A stretch of 64,000 nucleotides of DNA from Clarireedia homoeocarpa (Eukaryota; Ascomycota; Leotiomycetes; Helotiales; Rutstroemiaceae): the NCBI GenBank assembly GCA_001465935.1, contig LNKV01000032.1, forward strand, positions 248,001 to 312,000, read 5' to 3'. The position numbers were made by a program, and so were the translations under genes. Below are positions 11,662 through 22,244 of the stretch, piece by piece. Each line of letters opens with the position of its first letter. Within the stretch, counting starts at the first letter, position 1. The notes beneath the pieces are model-generated. The model was not told the DNA's origin. It made no database searches and worked only from the letters and a program-made list of their open reading frames with translations.

Positions 11662-12522
11662 TTACTCCACGTCTCGGTCTTCACCATGGAAGAACCTTAA
11701 AATAGCACCGGCTACCACAATTCCATCATGTCTTAGATGAGCAGTTTCCTTTCCTTCATCCGCAACATCCTTATCCTTTATCCCACCACTCTCCACCCGC
11801 ATCTGGATTTGACGCCGTACCATATCTTCATCGAAGCCCAAGTGACCCTGGCTAGTAAATAACCTCTCCCTCAAGTAAAGTCTTTGAATCTTGGTATGTT
11901 CCGTGCTAGCCCACACTTCGACTTTATCATTCTTTGAAAGGAGGTCTGACGTGGATGAGGAAGGGACTGTTGTAACTTGATCCTGATGCATTTGATGTAG
12001 GCTGAGTGTATCAGCATTCGTCTTGAACAGCTTCTGTCCTAAGGGAGTGAGTTTCATTTCCGTATGGGCCAACTCCCATTTGCCTCCTGGAGTTGGTTCC
12101 ACTTTCGACCCAAGAAGTCGGGACAGAATCTGATGTCCAAAGCATACACCACTGAACTTCATACCCTTCCTTTCAATCCATAAAGCTTTCAATAACTCCA
12201 GAAGCTCATTGATCCACGGATCATCCCCGTGAGCATCGTACATGCTCCCCGTGATGAGAACGGCGGTGATTGACGTATCAATCTCGGAGAAGTGAGGTAC
12301 ATGCCCGTGATGGCCATTCTCTGGATCATTAACAATGTAATGCATGTCCGTTTCAATTCCCAATGGCGGCTGATGTCCATCTCCTGCTTCTCTGAATAAG
12401 GAGTCAAATATCTTGCCGAATCCACCCTTTGCCTCTTTCGTTTTGGGATCAGGTTCGTCGGTTTCAAGGACTAGCATCCGTATGAAATCTTTAGGCTGTT
12501 GAACGGAGGTTCCCGGCGGCAT
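11662..12522 (-). CDS. Class-I glutamine amidotransferase-like protein, triad incomplete (286 aa)
   Basis: Single exon on the minus strand. The fold is that of stand-alone fungal GATase1 proteins: an N-terminal Rossmann part with LITGSMYDAHGDDPWI (about 89-104), the nucleophile elbow GVCFGHQIL with Cys at about 127, GGKWELAHTEM and LSLHQMHQDQV. The usual ending QGHPEF, which supplies His and Glu of the triad, is here SQGHLGFDEDM: His is kept (about 227) but the Glu two residues on is replaced by Gly. Activity on glutamine is therefore uncertain. The physiological role of this family in fungi is poorly known. It is convergent with the GST gene. Confidence 0.86.
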   Translation of the reverse strand: MPPGTSVQQPKDFIRMLVLETDEPDPKTKEAKGGFGKIFDSLFREAGDGHQPPLGIETDMHYIVNDPENGHHGHVPHFSEIDTSITAVLITGSMYDAHGDDPWINELLELLKALWIERKGMKFSGVCFGHQILSRLLGSKVEPTPGGKWELAHTEMKLTPLGQKLFKTNADTLSLHQMHQDQVTTVPSSSTSDLLSKNDKVEVWASTEHTKIQRLYLRERLFTSQGHLGFDEDMVRRQIQMRVESGGIKDKDVADEGKETAHLRHDGIVVAGAILRFFHGEDRDVE

Positions 12523-12852
12523 CGTTCTCAGGGAACTGTATATAGTTTTGAAGTGGATATAATGAGATTAAGAGTGCATCGGCAATGTGCTGTTTTGGTG
12601 CAAGTGAGGATGTCACTGCTTTGATCCTACCCGCCGACGACCTCAGTGCTTCATATAATTTAAAGACAACCAATGATCTTCATGCGGTCTCAAAAGGGCA
12701 AACGCGTTGCCCTTTGCATCATCAAACTACCTTTGAGTTTGGACTAGGCCTAGGCATTTTAACGGCTCTGGAGCCGGTGGCTCCCCAGCCTTGGCACCCC
12801 ACCGTATGGAGAAAGATTCGAGCTGTACGGAGCTGAAAATGCATTTCCTACA

Positions 12853-13075
12853 GATCACCAGTTGGTGTACTACCTATCCGACCAACTCCCAAACTTCAAT
12901 ATTCGACTAAAATATATGCTTTTGAGATCTCTACTCTAGCAAGTGTATATACGAGCTCTTAATGATTAAATTGTATTGGGACAATCAGATATATAAGTTT
13001 TCAAATGTCCAGATTGCACTTGAACAATCAGAAATCCGAAGTTGGTCGGATAGTTAGTACACCCACTGGTGGATC
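12853..13075. mobile_element. MITE-like element with imperfect ~35-bp terminal inverted repeats
   Basis: The left end (12853-12887) and the reverse complement of the right end (13040-13075) match over about 35 bp with only a few differences, sharing the core ggtgtacta-ctatccgaccaact. The 150-bp interior is AT-rich and non-coding. A small non-autonomous DNA transposon is the best reading. The sequence gatc sits at both outer edges; I cannot tell whether it is target duplication or part of the repeats. Confidence 0.72.
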
Positions 13076-13229
13076 AGATAATATTCCTTAGGTAATTCCA
13101 AGACGGCTCTGTTCAATGGTGGAAGGCAAAAACTTGGAATTAGCTGATGCCAATGGTTAAAAAAGGGGGGTAATGATGACCAATGATGACCATGACTTCC
13201 ATGACGGAGAACTGTCAAGCACGTCAACT

Positions 13230-13265
13230 TGGAAATGGAAATGGAAATGGAAATGGAAATGGAAA
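13230..13265. repeat. (ggaaat)n microsatellite
   Basis: Six-base unit repeated about six times without interruption; it would encode Trp-Lys repeats if read, which is an artefact. Confidence 0.85.
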
Positions 13266-13544
13266 CCCGAGAATAATTTAGACAGAATTGTCAAATTTAA
13301 CGACACAAGCGATCGACGGCGTAAAAAGGAAAGATGGTTGGTTTTTCAAAGACAAATCAACATCGAGCACCAAGCTGATATGAAACAGTAACGGTTCCAG
13401 TTTCCTAGTTATGTTTGGCGATTATCAACAGTCTGGCTGAAAGACAACCGAAGAAATGCTGCACACCACACCACTTTGGGGGACATGTCATTTTCCATGA
13501 TCGAGATTACGAAAACTTCGTCGGAAGCAGAACAAAAGTCGAGA

Positions 13545-13585
13545 CACTGGGATGCTGGGATGCTGGGATGCTGGGACACTGGGAC
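13545..13585. repeat. 8-bp tandem repeat (gctgggat)
   Basis: Three clean copies followed by degenerate copies (ctgggac). Non-coding. Confidence 0.75.
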
Positions 13586-14011
13586 CCTGAGGCTCTAGAC
13601 CTTGTGAATGTGTCGCTGTCAAGAATCCAATACACCTCGTGGTGGCCTCTGTTGATGCTTCATACTGCAATCCTGCAAATCCTGCGGGGTTCGTCAATAA
13701 CTTCCTGCTTGGCACGAAATGGTATCGCCGGCCCTCGACCAAATGCTAGAGGTACACTTGAACACTTGAAGTAGAGGAGAGACATGGGAAGCAAGAGTCT
13801 GGACGGCCCCAGACTGCAGAAGAATGAAAAACACGGGATCTAGTTGGATGGGAGAATGTCTCTACCAGTCTATCGGACATGCAGCACCTTGCCCCGTTTG
13901 CTCCTGACTAACTTGATATGAGTGATTCGGCACCGCACGGCACAGCACGGCACGGACAGTAATCATCTTATCTCCACTTTCGGCTTTCCGCCACTGCGAT
14001 TACCGTATGAA

Positions 14012-14044
14012 GATCAATCAAATCAATCAATCAATCAATCAAAC
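14012..14044. repeat. (aatc)n microsatellite
   Basis: Tetranucleotide run with one interruption, upstream of the regulator gene. Confidence 0.8.
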
Positions 14045-14578
14045 CAAATCGGCCGAAAATCAATCCAATAGCTCTCACCCTTGACCACGTCGGGAAATAC
14101 CCGGACGGCGGTGAATTCCGCATGTCCTTGTCCTTTCATTCTTCTATCTGTCTATTCTCCCGTCTTTCTAACTGCCGCTTCTTTCCTCGCATCCCTCCCA
14201 AACTCAAAATCGACCAGCCTCAAAGCCAGCTTAGCCCCTTTACCACTACATACTTTGGTATTTGCTTCCAGAGCTTACTATCTTCAGACTCCTCCAGCCT
14301 GCAACCATTGATGCAACGCCACACTATGCTCTGAACAACGATCCTATTCTCCACTGTCCTCCACTCTCGCTATTCCACCAATATGGCACCGTGGCACCTC
14401 ACGGACCCAAATGATACCAGTGGATGTATGTGTAATGATGGTGCTATCGTGGTTCTAATGGTAGTCCCGAATACTCCCCCCCCCTACCTAAGAAATGCTA
14501 TACATTTGAAGGAGTCATGTTCATGAATCGTGGTGCTCTTTTTTCCAAAGTTTCTTTCTTTCAGAAGATGTCGGGAAA

Positions 14579-16361
14579 ATGGTACTGGTCATAGCATCTG
14601 GAGATGGACAACAACAATATTTCGATCAATTCGAGGATTCTGGGGCGAGAAAGTCGGGTCCACTGCGAAAAAGAAGAGGTCTACCCAAAGTGCACAGCGG
14701 GTGTGTGACTTGCAAGTAGGTTCTTGGTATTGCGATCAATTTTGGGTGTGTGTTTGACAGCGAACAGAGCCCGAAGAATCAAGTGTGATGAGGAGAAACC
14801 AGAATGCTTTCGGTGCAGAAACTTCCATAAAGGAACGAACCGACAATGCGGTGGTTACATGCCTCGAAAATCGGCCATATCAAAACCAGGCTCTAGGCCT
14901 AGTAGGAACATCTTCCCAAAGAACCTCGCTCAAACTCCCCGTCAGCCAATCTTGGTGAATCCATCAGAGGCCACATTCGAGAGCCCACAGCAATATCAGT
15001 ACTTCCGTTTCTTTTTTGATGAAGTTGGTAGTCGATTGGCTGGCGGGTTCTCTAACGAGTTATGGAGCCACATCGTTCTTCAAGCCAGCAACCAGGAACC
15101 TTGCATCCGCCAGGCTATCTCAGCGATTGGTGCTCTTGGTAGAGTGATGAAGGAGCACAAACCTGGTACTGCTCCTCTGGCCAATGAAGATTATAGATTC
15201 GCCATTCAGGAATACGGTCAAGCTCTAAAAGGAATGAAGCAGGCCATGCCAATACGAATGACTTTGATTGCTACGTTGCTTGTGTTCTGCTTTGAAAACT
15301 TTCTTGGCAATCAAGCCTCTGCATTCAGCCAAGTACAGGGTGCAGCGAATCTCCTTCGTGAGTGGATGAGAGAGCGTGAAACTCGACAAGTAGCGGATAG
15401 AAGCTTATCGCCGGCACCGGATGTCATTGAAGATGTTGTCTTTGATGCTTTTCACAGGTAAATGCTCTTAAACCGTGGGACAAGGACCAAAATTACAAAT
15501 AGGGCTGACACATGCTTCAGTACACACTTGCAAGTATTGACCTGGCGAGATTCAAAGATATCAGAAGCGCCAGATATGTTGAATGGGACAACAATGTACT
15601 CAGCGCCTCACGTCCCAGCCACCTTTTCCAACAGTGACGAAGCCAGCATGACTTTCACAGGCCTCTCTAGGATATTCTTAAGATTTCTCTTCGGCACAGC
15701 CCACTCCGTGCGGATTGCGCAACAGCTCGATGATGATGACTTCGCTGATTCCGCGATATGGATTAAGCGACACATACACTCATCTCCAGCGATGAGCGCA
15801 TTCCTCGACATCAATGACAAAATCGAGAAATGGCATACCGCTTTCAAACCATTGTTAGACCGAACTTCCCCAAATGATCCTAATTTCGTTGCTGTTTATT
15901 CGATGAAGGCGCAGGGGCTCACACTCCGCATTGGTTTCCGTCTGGCTTTTTTCCCTGATACCCCAGATACTGTATATCTGCCTGTTTTTAGAGAGATTGT
16001 GGAGGTCTGCAAGGCTGTGGCGGCGAATCCGACCTTTGTGAGGGGCTTTGTATTCGATGCTGGGATTGTTCCATGCTTGACTACCTTGACGAGGTACGGG
16101 GATTTGGAGATAAGGAAGGAAGCAATCAAAGTTTTGTTGGATATTGTGCCTAGGAGAGAAGGTGCTTGGGATGCTGCGGTAAGCGCTAGGAATGCTATCG
16201 AGTTGATGAGGTTGGACTATGAGAAGATGAGCTTAGCGTTGAGGGCAAAGACGGCCACGGCCTCGGGAGCATATATGGACAACTACGTGTCTGGGGATGA
16301 TTCTTCGCCACAGTCAAATGGCATTTCGTTAACTATATGTGAGACATGCTTCTATGTATAA
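14579..16361 (+). CDS. Zn2Cys6 fungal transcription factor (555 aa)
   Basis: Three exons: 14579-14715, 14768-15457 and 15521-16361. The first junction recreates the zinc cluster GCVTCKARRIKCDEE with Cys at about 42, 45, 52, 59, 62 and 73, a GAL4-type binuclear cluster that binds DNA as a dimer. The acceptor at 14767 is chosen because the nearer one at 14760 gives an immediate stop. A basic stretch (PLRKRRGLPKVHSG) precedes the cluster. The last loop of the cluster (10 residues between the fifth and sixth Cys) is longer than the usual 6-8. The rest is helical and resembles the fungal-specific regulatory domain of the short (C-terminal-type) Zn2Cys6 class. No metabolic partner is obvious; the neighbour on the 3' side is a convergent HET-like gene 105 bp away. 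Confidence 0.9.
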
Positions 16362-16466
16362 CAATAGTTGAACACTTTTCAAATAATTGTGCAAGCTACT
16401 GATCGTTACAAAACACCAATCTCCTGAAGTCTCTACACTGCTCACTCAACACTTCGTCTTGTGTAC

Positions 16467-18551
16467 TTATATCAACTTAATAGTTCTCCTTTCCCAGTCA
16501 GCGCCATCAAACCCATCGTTAAGTGGCTTGATATCGAGTTCTTCTTCGGCACCAAAGTACCATTGACTCAAGTGCAAGACCCCAACCTTCTCGAATGTGG
16601 TATCCACCTCAGCCGCGTCTGTTACGCCCGATCCCTCATCGCCCACCTTCCTCAAAACTACCAAAGATACAGAACTACTCTCTTTCTTCTGCCATATATC
16701 TCCCTGCACCACCATCGCATAATAGTGGTCTTTTCTCGCCTCAAACTCCTTCTCTTCCGCTTGCTGCGACTCTTCCGGTCGAGGAACACAACAACTACAA
16801 TCGAAGATATTCGATTGATCAAGCCCCAAAACAGGAGTGAGATTACTGACCTTCTCTCTCAAATACGCAACAAGAGGAAGCAACGGCGCAATCGATCCTT
16901 CCACGATGATATGCGAACCTTGTTTCATGGCCGAGTACTTATCACCTGGTTCCGCATACTGGATGTGGTGAGAGATAAGTTTAGGAACATATTTCCCACT
17001 CCAACTCGGATCATCGAGCTCCTCCTGCAGAAGCGTACGGGAGTAATGTGACCACATGCTACTAATCGCCCCATCCACAGCTAGCCAGCTCCAAGATGGT
17101 GCGCGGTACGACGGGGCTGGAGTAAGAAGTCGAAAAGGTCGTCCCCATAATATTCCGAATTCCATATTTTTGCTCCAAATTCCGCCGATATATTCCCCGA
17201 GCGAACCATCGTCGAAGATAGGAACGAAACATGACAACGCGAGAAGTTTGTCGGCTGGGTTGGAGAAGGCCATCCCGTTGAATTTGTCGATGAATTGATA
17301 CCATACCTCGAGGGCCTGCGCATATCGCGATTGCACCGATTCATCGCCGGTGACTTCAATCATCCCTGCTCGCTTCGTTTTATCGTCGAAATACATATTG
17401 ATAAAAGGTTGCATGAGCGCTTTCTGGTATTCGCCTCGGATTTGTCCACTCCCGTACCTTTTATCCATTCTATGGGCTGCTTCGAAATTCCACGTGCTGG
17501 GACATTCCCACAAGAGTTGTCTCTTGGTGAAGTGAACTGCTCGTGGTGCTGCGGCGCGCTCGATGAATGCCCATCCTCTGCTCCCGAGCAGAGAGTCGTT
17601 GATACCCTCTTTTATTCGTAGATAGTGTTGACGCAGGTAGCGATCTTTGTTGCGTCCAAGAGCTGGGGAGACGTAGATGTTGCGGTTCTTGAAGATGCCA
17701 TCCGTGAAGGACATGGAGGCTGAGGCGGACAGAAGAAGTGAAGCGTGCCCGAATATAGACAGCAAATCCGATGGTTGTGTGTTTGATGGATGGCAGAGAG
17801 GTGCAATGTAAATATACTCATACTTAAGATACCGAGTGATGGCAATTGCGTCGACGAATGTTTTTGGTAACGACTTCATATCAAGTATTCTCTCAAAACT
17901 TTCTGCGGCACTCTCAACATTCTGGGTGAAATCTTCAAATGATAGCTTTGCGGTCTCATCGCCAGAGTAAGCACTCAGCGCAAGGTATGAACCAGAGTCG
18001 CCTCTCGTTTCAACAATTCTCGGAGCAACATTAGCATCACTAGATACTTTGATTATCCTCTCTGGTAACCTCACTTCCACATCCGCTCTTGGTAAACACG
18101 CCCCCCCATGCTTCTCGCTGCACTCCTGCATCCACTGCATAATATTATCCAAACATTTCTCATCCCCAGAGTTTACCACCACTTCTTTCGTCCTATCCAC
18201 CGGTACATCACGCAAAAATCCATCCTCATCATATTTCTCCTCCGAAAACTCGCCATCGTAGTCCTCAGCCGCACAAATATCAAACCTCAGATCATCTGAA
18301 GAATAAGTTCGGCTTGATGATTCGGGATCCCTAACATCTAGTCGAGTAGAAGAAAGCCAGACATCTTTTCCCTCCAGCTCTTTGATTCGATTGCCCCAAC
18401 TACCGGAGCTGTGGAGGATGCGGATAAAGAAAAGACAGCCTTCGCATAGGCTGTCTAGACTGTTTGCTTTACTTAGGATGGATTTGTAGGGACCAAGAAG
18501 AGTTTCGGACTTTGTAAGGTCAAGAGCATCGCAGGATGAGCAGAGTGGCAT
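16467..18551 (-). CDS. Degenerate heterokaryon-incompatibility (HET) domain protein (694 aa)
   Basis: Single long exon on the minus strand. HET proteins trigger a cell-death response when incompatible hyphae fuse. The N terminus has paired cysteines (CSSC, CEGC), often seen in the N-terminal part of HET proteins. The HET block is recognisable but altered: YLALSAYSG at about 189-197 replaces the usual Y-x-A-L-S-Y-C-W-G. SLPKTFVDAIAITRYLKYEY at about 227-246 is well kept and is followed by IYIAPLC instead of the usual W-I-D-x-L-C. RGWAFIERAAAPRAVHFT and APSWSWLAVDG fit the conserved WTLQE-like and APSWSW regions. Loss of the Trp/Asp signature residues makes it doubtful that the domain still signals. 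Confidence 0.78.
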   Translation of the reverse strand: MPLCSSCDALDLTKSETLLGPYKSILSKANSLDSLCEGCLFFIRILHSSGSWGNRIKELEGKDVWLSSTRLDVRDPESSSRTYSSDDLRFDICAAEDYDGEFSEEKYDEDGFLRDVPVDRTKEVVVNSGDEKCLDNIMQWMQECSEKHGGACLPRADVEVRLPERIIKVSSDANVAPRIVETRGDSGSYLALSAYSGDETAKLSFEDFTQNVESAAESFERILDMKSLPKTFVDAIAITRYLKYEYIYIAPLCHPSNTQPSDLLSIFGHASLLLSASASMSFTDGIFKNRNIYVSPALGRNKDRYLRQHYLRIKEGINDSLLGSRGWAFIERAAAPRAVHFTKRQLLWECPSTWNFEAAHRMDKRYGSGQIRGEYQKALMQPFINMYFDDKTKRAGMIEVTGDESVQSRYAQALEVWYQFIDKFNGMAFSNPADKLLALSCFVPIFDDGSLGEYIGGIWSKNMEFGILWGRPFRLLTPAPSYRAPSWSWLAVDGAISSMWSHYSRTLLQEELDDPSWSGKYVPKLISHHIQYAEPGDKYSAMKQGSHIIVEGSIAPLLPLVAYLREKVSNLTPVLGLDQSNIFDCSCCVPRPEESQQAEEKEFEARKDHYYAMVVQGDIWQKKESSSVSLVVLRKVGDEGSGVTDAAEVDTTFEKVGVLHLSQWYFGAEEELDIKPLNDGFDGADWERRTIKLI

Positions 18552-19434
18552 ATTGTGGTTTTTGGTGGGGAGATCAGCTGTAAAAACGAGTTGATCTCAA
18601 TGGAGTGATAAATAAAGGGGAATCAAGGTCTTATGTCAAGTCAATCCTAGTTCTCGTCGAGATCGTAAGAATCAATACTCTGTACTCGTACCATTCTCGT
18701 TGAGCCAATTGGGCATGTCGTTCTTCGTATTGCAGTGCAGAAATATGATTGATAGGTCTTACAGCATACGGTGTTCCTAGCGGACCCTGGAGATTTTACG
18801 TGTTGTGGCTAATTTGGGAGTGGGGGCGGAGTCAATAGGAGGCAACAACAATACTCAAGGAAGCCTCGGCCCTGTGAAATAAGAACACAAGTGCTTGAAG
18901 CTTTATACCGATTTTCGTGTCATGGAATCTTTCTTGCCCTCGTTGTCCACGCGCGCAGTGCGGAAAAGCAGGAAACCGAAATATTTGTACATGTCTGTGG
19001 AACGCATCTCTATCATTTGATATCCAGCTTACTCTCACAAATCGTTTTCTTGTTGTTCACTTATGGCTTGGAAGAGTAAAGACGCCATACACTCACCGGT
19101 ATCTCCTTGCCCATATATACTGAAAGCTACACAGACTTTCCCGAAGCACGCCGGTTGTGCCATGGCAAGCGTAGCAGTCTCACCGCTACTCGTCCTCTGG
19201 AAAAATCCCATGATGAAAGTGATACTTGGAGTCAATCTTTGCACCATGAAATTCAGGAACATTAGCCACCTCCTCTCTCCTCGTTTACTTTCATAACTCT
19301 TGGCAATTTCATAAGATGCAATTGGTCGCATGGTATATCAAATCCAGAGCTATATGCTTTGGTCGGTACATATCCAAATCCTCCATCTTATTATCAATGT
19401 TTACCTCAATTTATCAAAATGGCCAGACCACGAT
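18552..19434. other. Intergenic region without recognisable gene
   Basis: Upstream of the HET-like gene and downstream of the sedolisin gene. Only short unrelated open frames are present; no repeat is obvious. Confidence 0.4.
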
Positions 19435-21607
19435 CTACGCATACTCCTGCAAGGCCGCTCTCTTCAGCTTGGGGAAGTACTGTTGGAAATTGTTAGCATA
19501 TTTCTCACCTCTCGCATTGAATCGAGTCAGTGAAAGCAGAATCTACTTACTGGCGTGCCCCATCCCGTAACAGGATCCCAGCCAACAGCCGTCGGGAAGC
19601 CAGCAACCCCACATCCAATTGCAGTTCCGTTCGTAACATCGGTGAATGCCTTGTACCCACCACCATAAAGCCATGGGTTGAGGAATCCTAGTGTAGGTTT
19701 GCCAGCCGCAATGAGTGCATCATTGACCAGACCAATGATGGCAGCAGCGGCAGGAGAACCTAAAGGGGCCAATATATCAGCTATCATGCGTGTCTCGACA
19801 TACACTGAGTCATAGGAGAGTACTTACTAGCACTAGTTCCATCCAAAACGACAACTCTTCCACTCCATACTGTTAGATAATGGAATCCTTGCGCACTAAT
19901 ATCTGGATATGCGCGACCATTGGGATTGTATAAGCCCTTGTACAGACTACCGATCCCAGAAAGATATTTCTTAACAGCTGAAGTCTGATAGGCGGGACGG
20001 GAGAAGTAGTTGCTAAAGCCAGAACCGGAGGCGAAACCGTTATTTGGGTTGTATGCACTGACTTCAGGGAAGAAGTTCATGGTTGCGCCAACAGCAGTCA
20101 CCTATGATGGGTTGAGATGTTAGAGATACTGAATAAAGAATGGGTAGATATGAGTCGTGAAAGACTTGAGTAGAGAGAGAGCATACATATGGACAACTAG
20201 CAGGAAAAGCAGGAGTGAATATTGTCCTGTTCTTCCCGTCATTGCTGACACAATCTCCTTCGGGTCCAACACCACTATCACCTGACGAGAAGAGAACAGA
20301 GGTGCCTCGAGCGCCTAATTGAGCGAAGCCTTTGCAAGCTGCTTTTGCATATGACTCAGGAACCGTTTGCTCGCCATCACCATAGGATGTTGAGATGACC
20401 TAATTTTGTTAGTTTTCTTTCATAGAACGGGGTGAGAGAACAATAAGAGAATGACGTACTCCAGGTAAGTCACTTTGTTCAAGAATATAATCCAACCAAA
20501 CCAAATATGGTTCATTGGTATTAGTTGGTGTATTTCCATCCGGAATGAAAGGTGGACTTCCACCAGTATTATATGCTGTCAAATTAGTAGGCCAAGTAAT
20601 ACCCAAGATTGTTTCAGCATCCAAATTCCCTTCCAAATCTTTTCCATCGCTTAATTGCTCAGGTGTGTTTGGTGTTTGTTGATTATCTCCATTATTGATG
20701 ATTTCAATATTGAAGTCATAAGCGACAGCAACAGCCTCAGGACGGTACTTTTGGAGGAACAAAGAGACATCTGAACGATTGCTAGTCTCGTTGAGGTAGT
20801 TGGCATATCCGATGAGATTCTCACCGAGTGCTTGAGGAGTATAGCTGTAGGTGCCATAGAGGGTACGGAGACAAGTTGGAGTGACAGCTGTGGCGACGCA
20901 AACGTCACTTATGTTTGGAGTAGTATTGTTGTAGCCAGTAAGAGATATAGCTTGCTTGTTGAATACGGTATCGCTATCCTCAACTATCTTGAGATTGCTG
21001 CGAAGAGCCTTTGGCCGGAAGAAAGAGTTTGTAGGTTGGATTACCTCGATGTGAGAGTGGAGATGTTTCGGAAGTGACCACGATGGTGTTCGAACAATGA
21101 AATCGTCGCTATCTTTGTGTTTGAAGATGGAATACTTGGTATCAAGCAATGATTCGACTTCCTTTACGGGCAGAGAAACCTTGATCCAGTCCTTCGCTCT
21201 GCTGTAGTCAAGCCGAGCGCTTTCAATGCCGTTGTCTGCAAGCCATTGGTGCACTAGCTCCAATGAATCATTAGATGGCTTCACAAGCTCATCAACTTGA
21301 GATGAAGATAAGTGCTGGCCGTAGCGTTGATGTGTAGGATCAGAAACTGGTGCATGGTCAGTTTTGAACTCGACAAAGGTCGGGTGACATTACCTTCCCA
21401 TAACGCCTGCTCCAATTCATCAAATCGATCTTGTCTCAATCCAATTCGAAGGTTCAACATATGCTCACTAGGAGCTGCTCCAATTCTGGCCCACTTCCTG
21501 GGGACATGATGCGATTCTTTTAGTGCATATGGAGACCTCGAGCGGATTGGAGTGCTTGAAACTCTCAACAGGAAGACTGACACCGACAAGATTGAAGTCA
21601 ATTGCAT
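19435..21607 (-). CDS. Secreted sedolisin (S53) peptidase, tripeptidyl-peptidase type (613 aa)
   Basis: Six exons on the minus strand: 21394-21607, 20460-21346, 20187-20399, 19828-20101, 19551-19759 and 19435-19479. A hydrophobic N terminus (MQLTSILSVSVFLL) fits a signal peptide. A pro-kumamolisin domain follows (about 35-190: RFDELEQALWEVSDPTHQRY, GQHLSSSQVDELVKPS). Catalytic residues are visible: Glu310 and Asp314 in EGNLDAE, the oxyanion Asp408 in SSGDSG, and Ser528 in GTSASSP, the last spanning the fourth intron. The Ca-binding end is GWDPVTGWGTP. Such enzymes are acid-active and trim tripeptides from protein N termini outside the cell or in the vacuole. The last exon encodes only 14 residues. 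All junctions are GT-AG. Confidence 0.93.
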
Positions 21608-22244
21608 CTTTAGTCCGCACAGCGATGAAGGAAACGACACAGAGTGGTATGGCAAATGAGGGGGGATCCTCAGCTATTAAATACAAAGCACGCTGGGTCT
21701 GTCAAAATTTCGTCATTTCTGCAGCAAATATCTTCTCCCTATCTCCGATTTTTGCAAGCAAACGAATTACTTCCACATCAAAAGTACGCGTTGCAGTTAG
21801 CTATTATCATTATCTTTTCTTGGTGTTACTTGGCGACGCACGCAAGCTTCCTATTCCAGCATGAAATTGTCCGCCCCCTCTTGGCACACATCGTTCCTAG
21901 ATGCGGGGTGGGTGTTCACCCGAAATGACAACCAATGAAGAAGCTATTCTCCGTTACAATGTGTTGTGGCGATGTTGGACCTTAACTGTGCAACACATAA
22001 TCTCTTCATATCAATTAATCAAAATTCTCAATATGAGAGGAGGTTTTTCATAATGTATTACCGGGATACTTGCATTGGAGTAGATACACAAATATTCGGG
22101 ATGACAACGCCTCTACGAGCACGGTGTTCAACCCATTCACGTCTAACGGGTCAATGAAGAGTATGCTTGCTACTACTGATCGGATAGCGTCTGCGACAAA
22201 CAAACCGGTCTCAAGAAGCTTGTTCAGACTCTAAATTCAGTCTG
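21608..22244. other. Intergenic region upstream of the sedolisin gene
   Basis: Presumed sedolisin promoter; AT-rich, with short unrelated open frames only. Confidence 0.35.

Larger units (their letters stand above)
13076..14578. other. Intergenic region with microsatellites
   Basis: No gene is supported between the MITE-like element and the Zn2Cys6 regulator. It contains three simple-repeat tracts (separate entries) and probably the promoter and leader of the regulator gene. Confidence 0.4.

Noticed and set aside
13173..13391. Open frame with WKWKWK repeat
   Set aside because: Produced by the ggaaat microsatellite.
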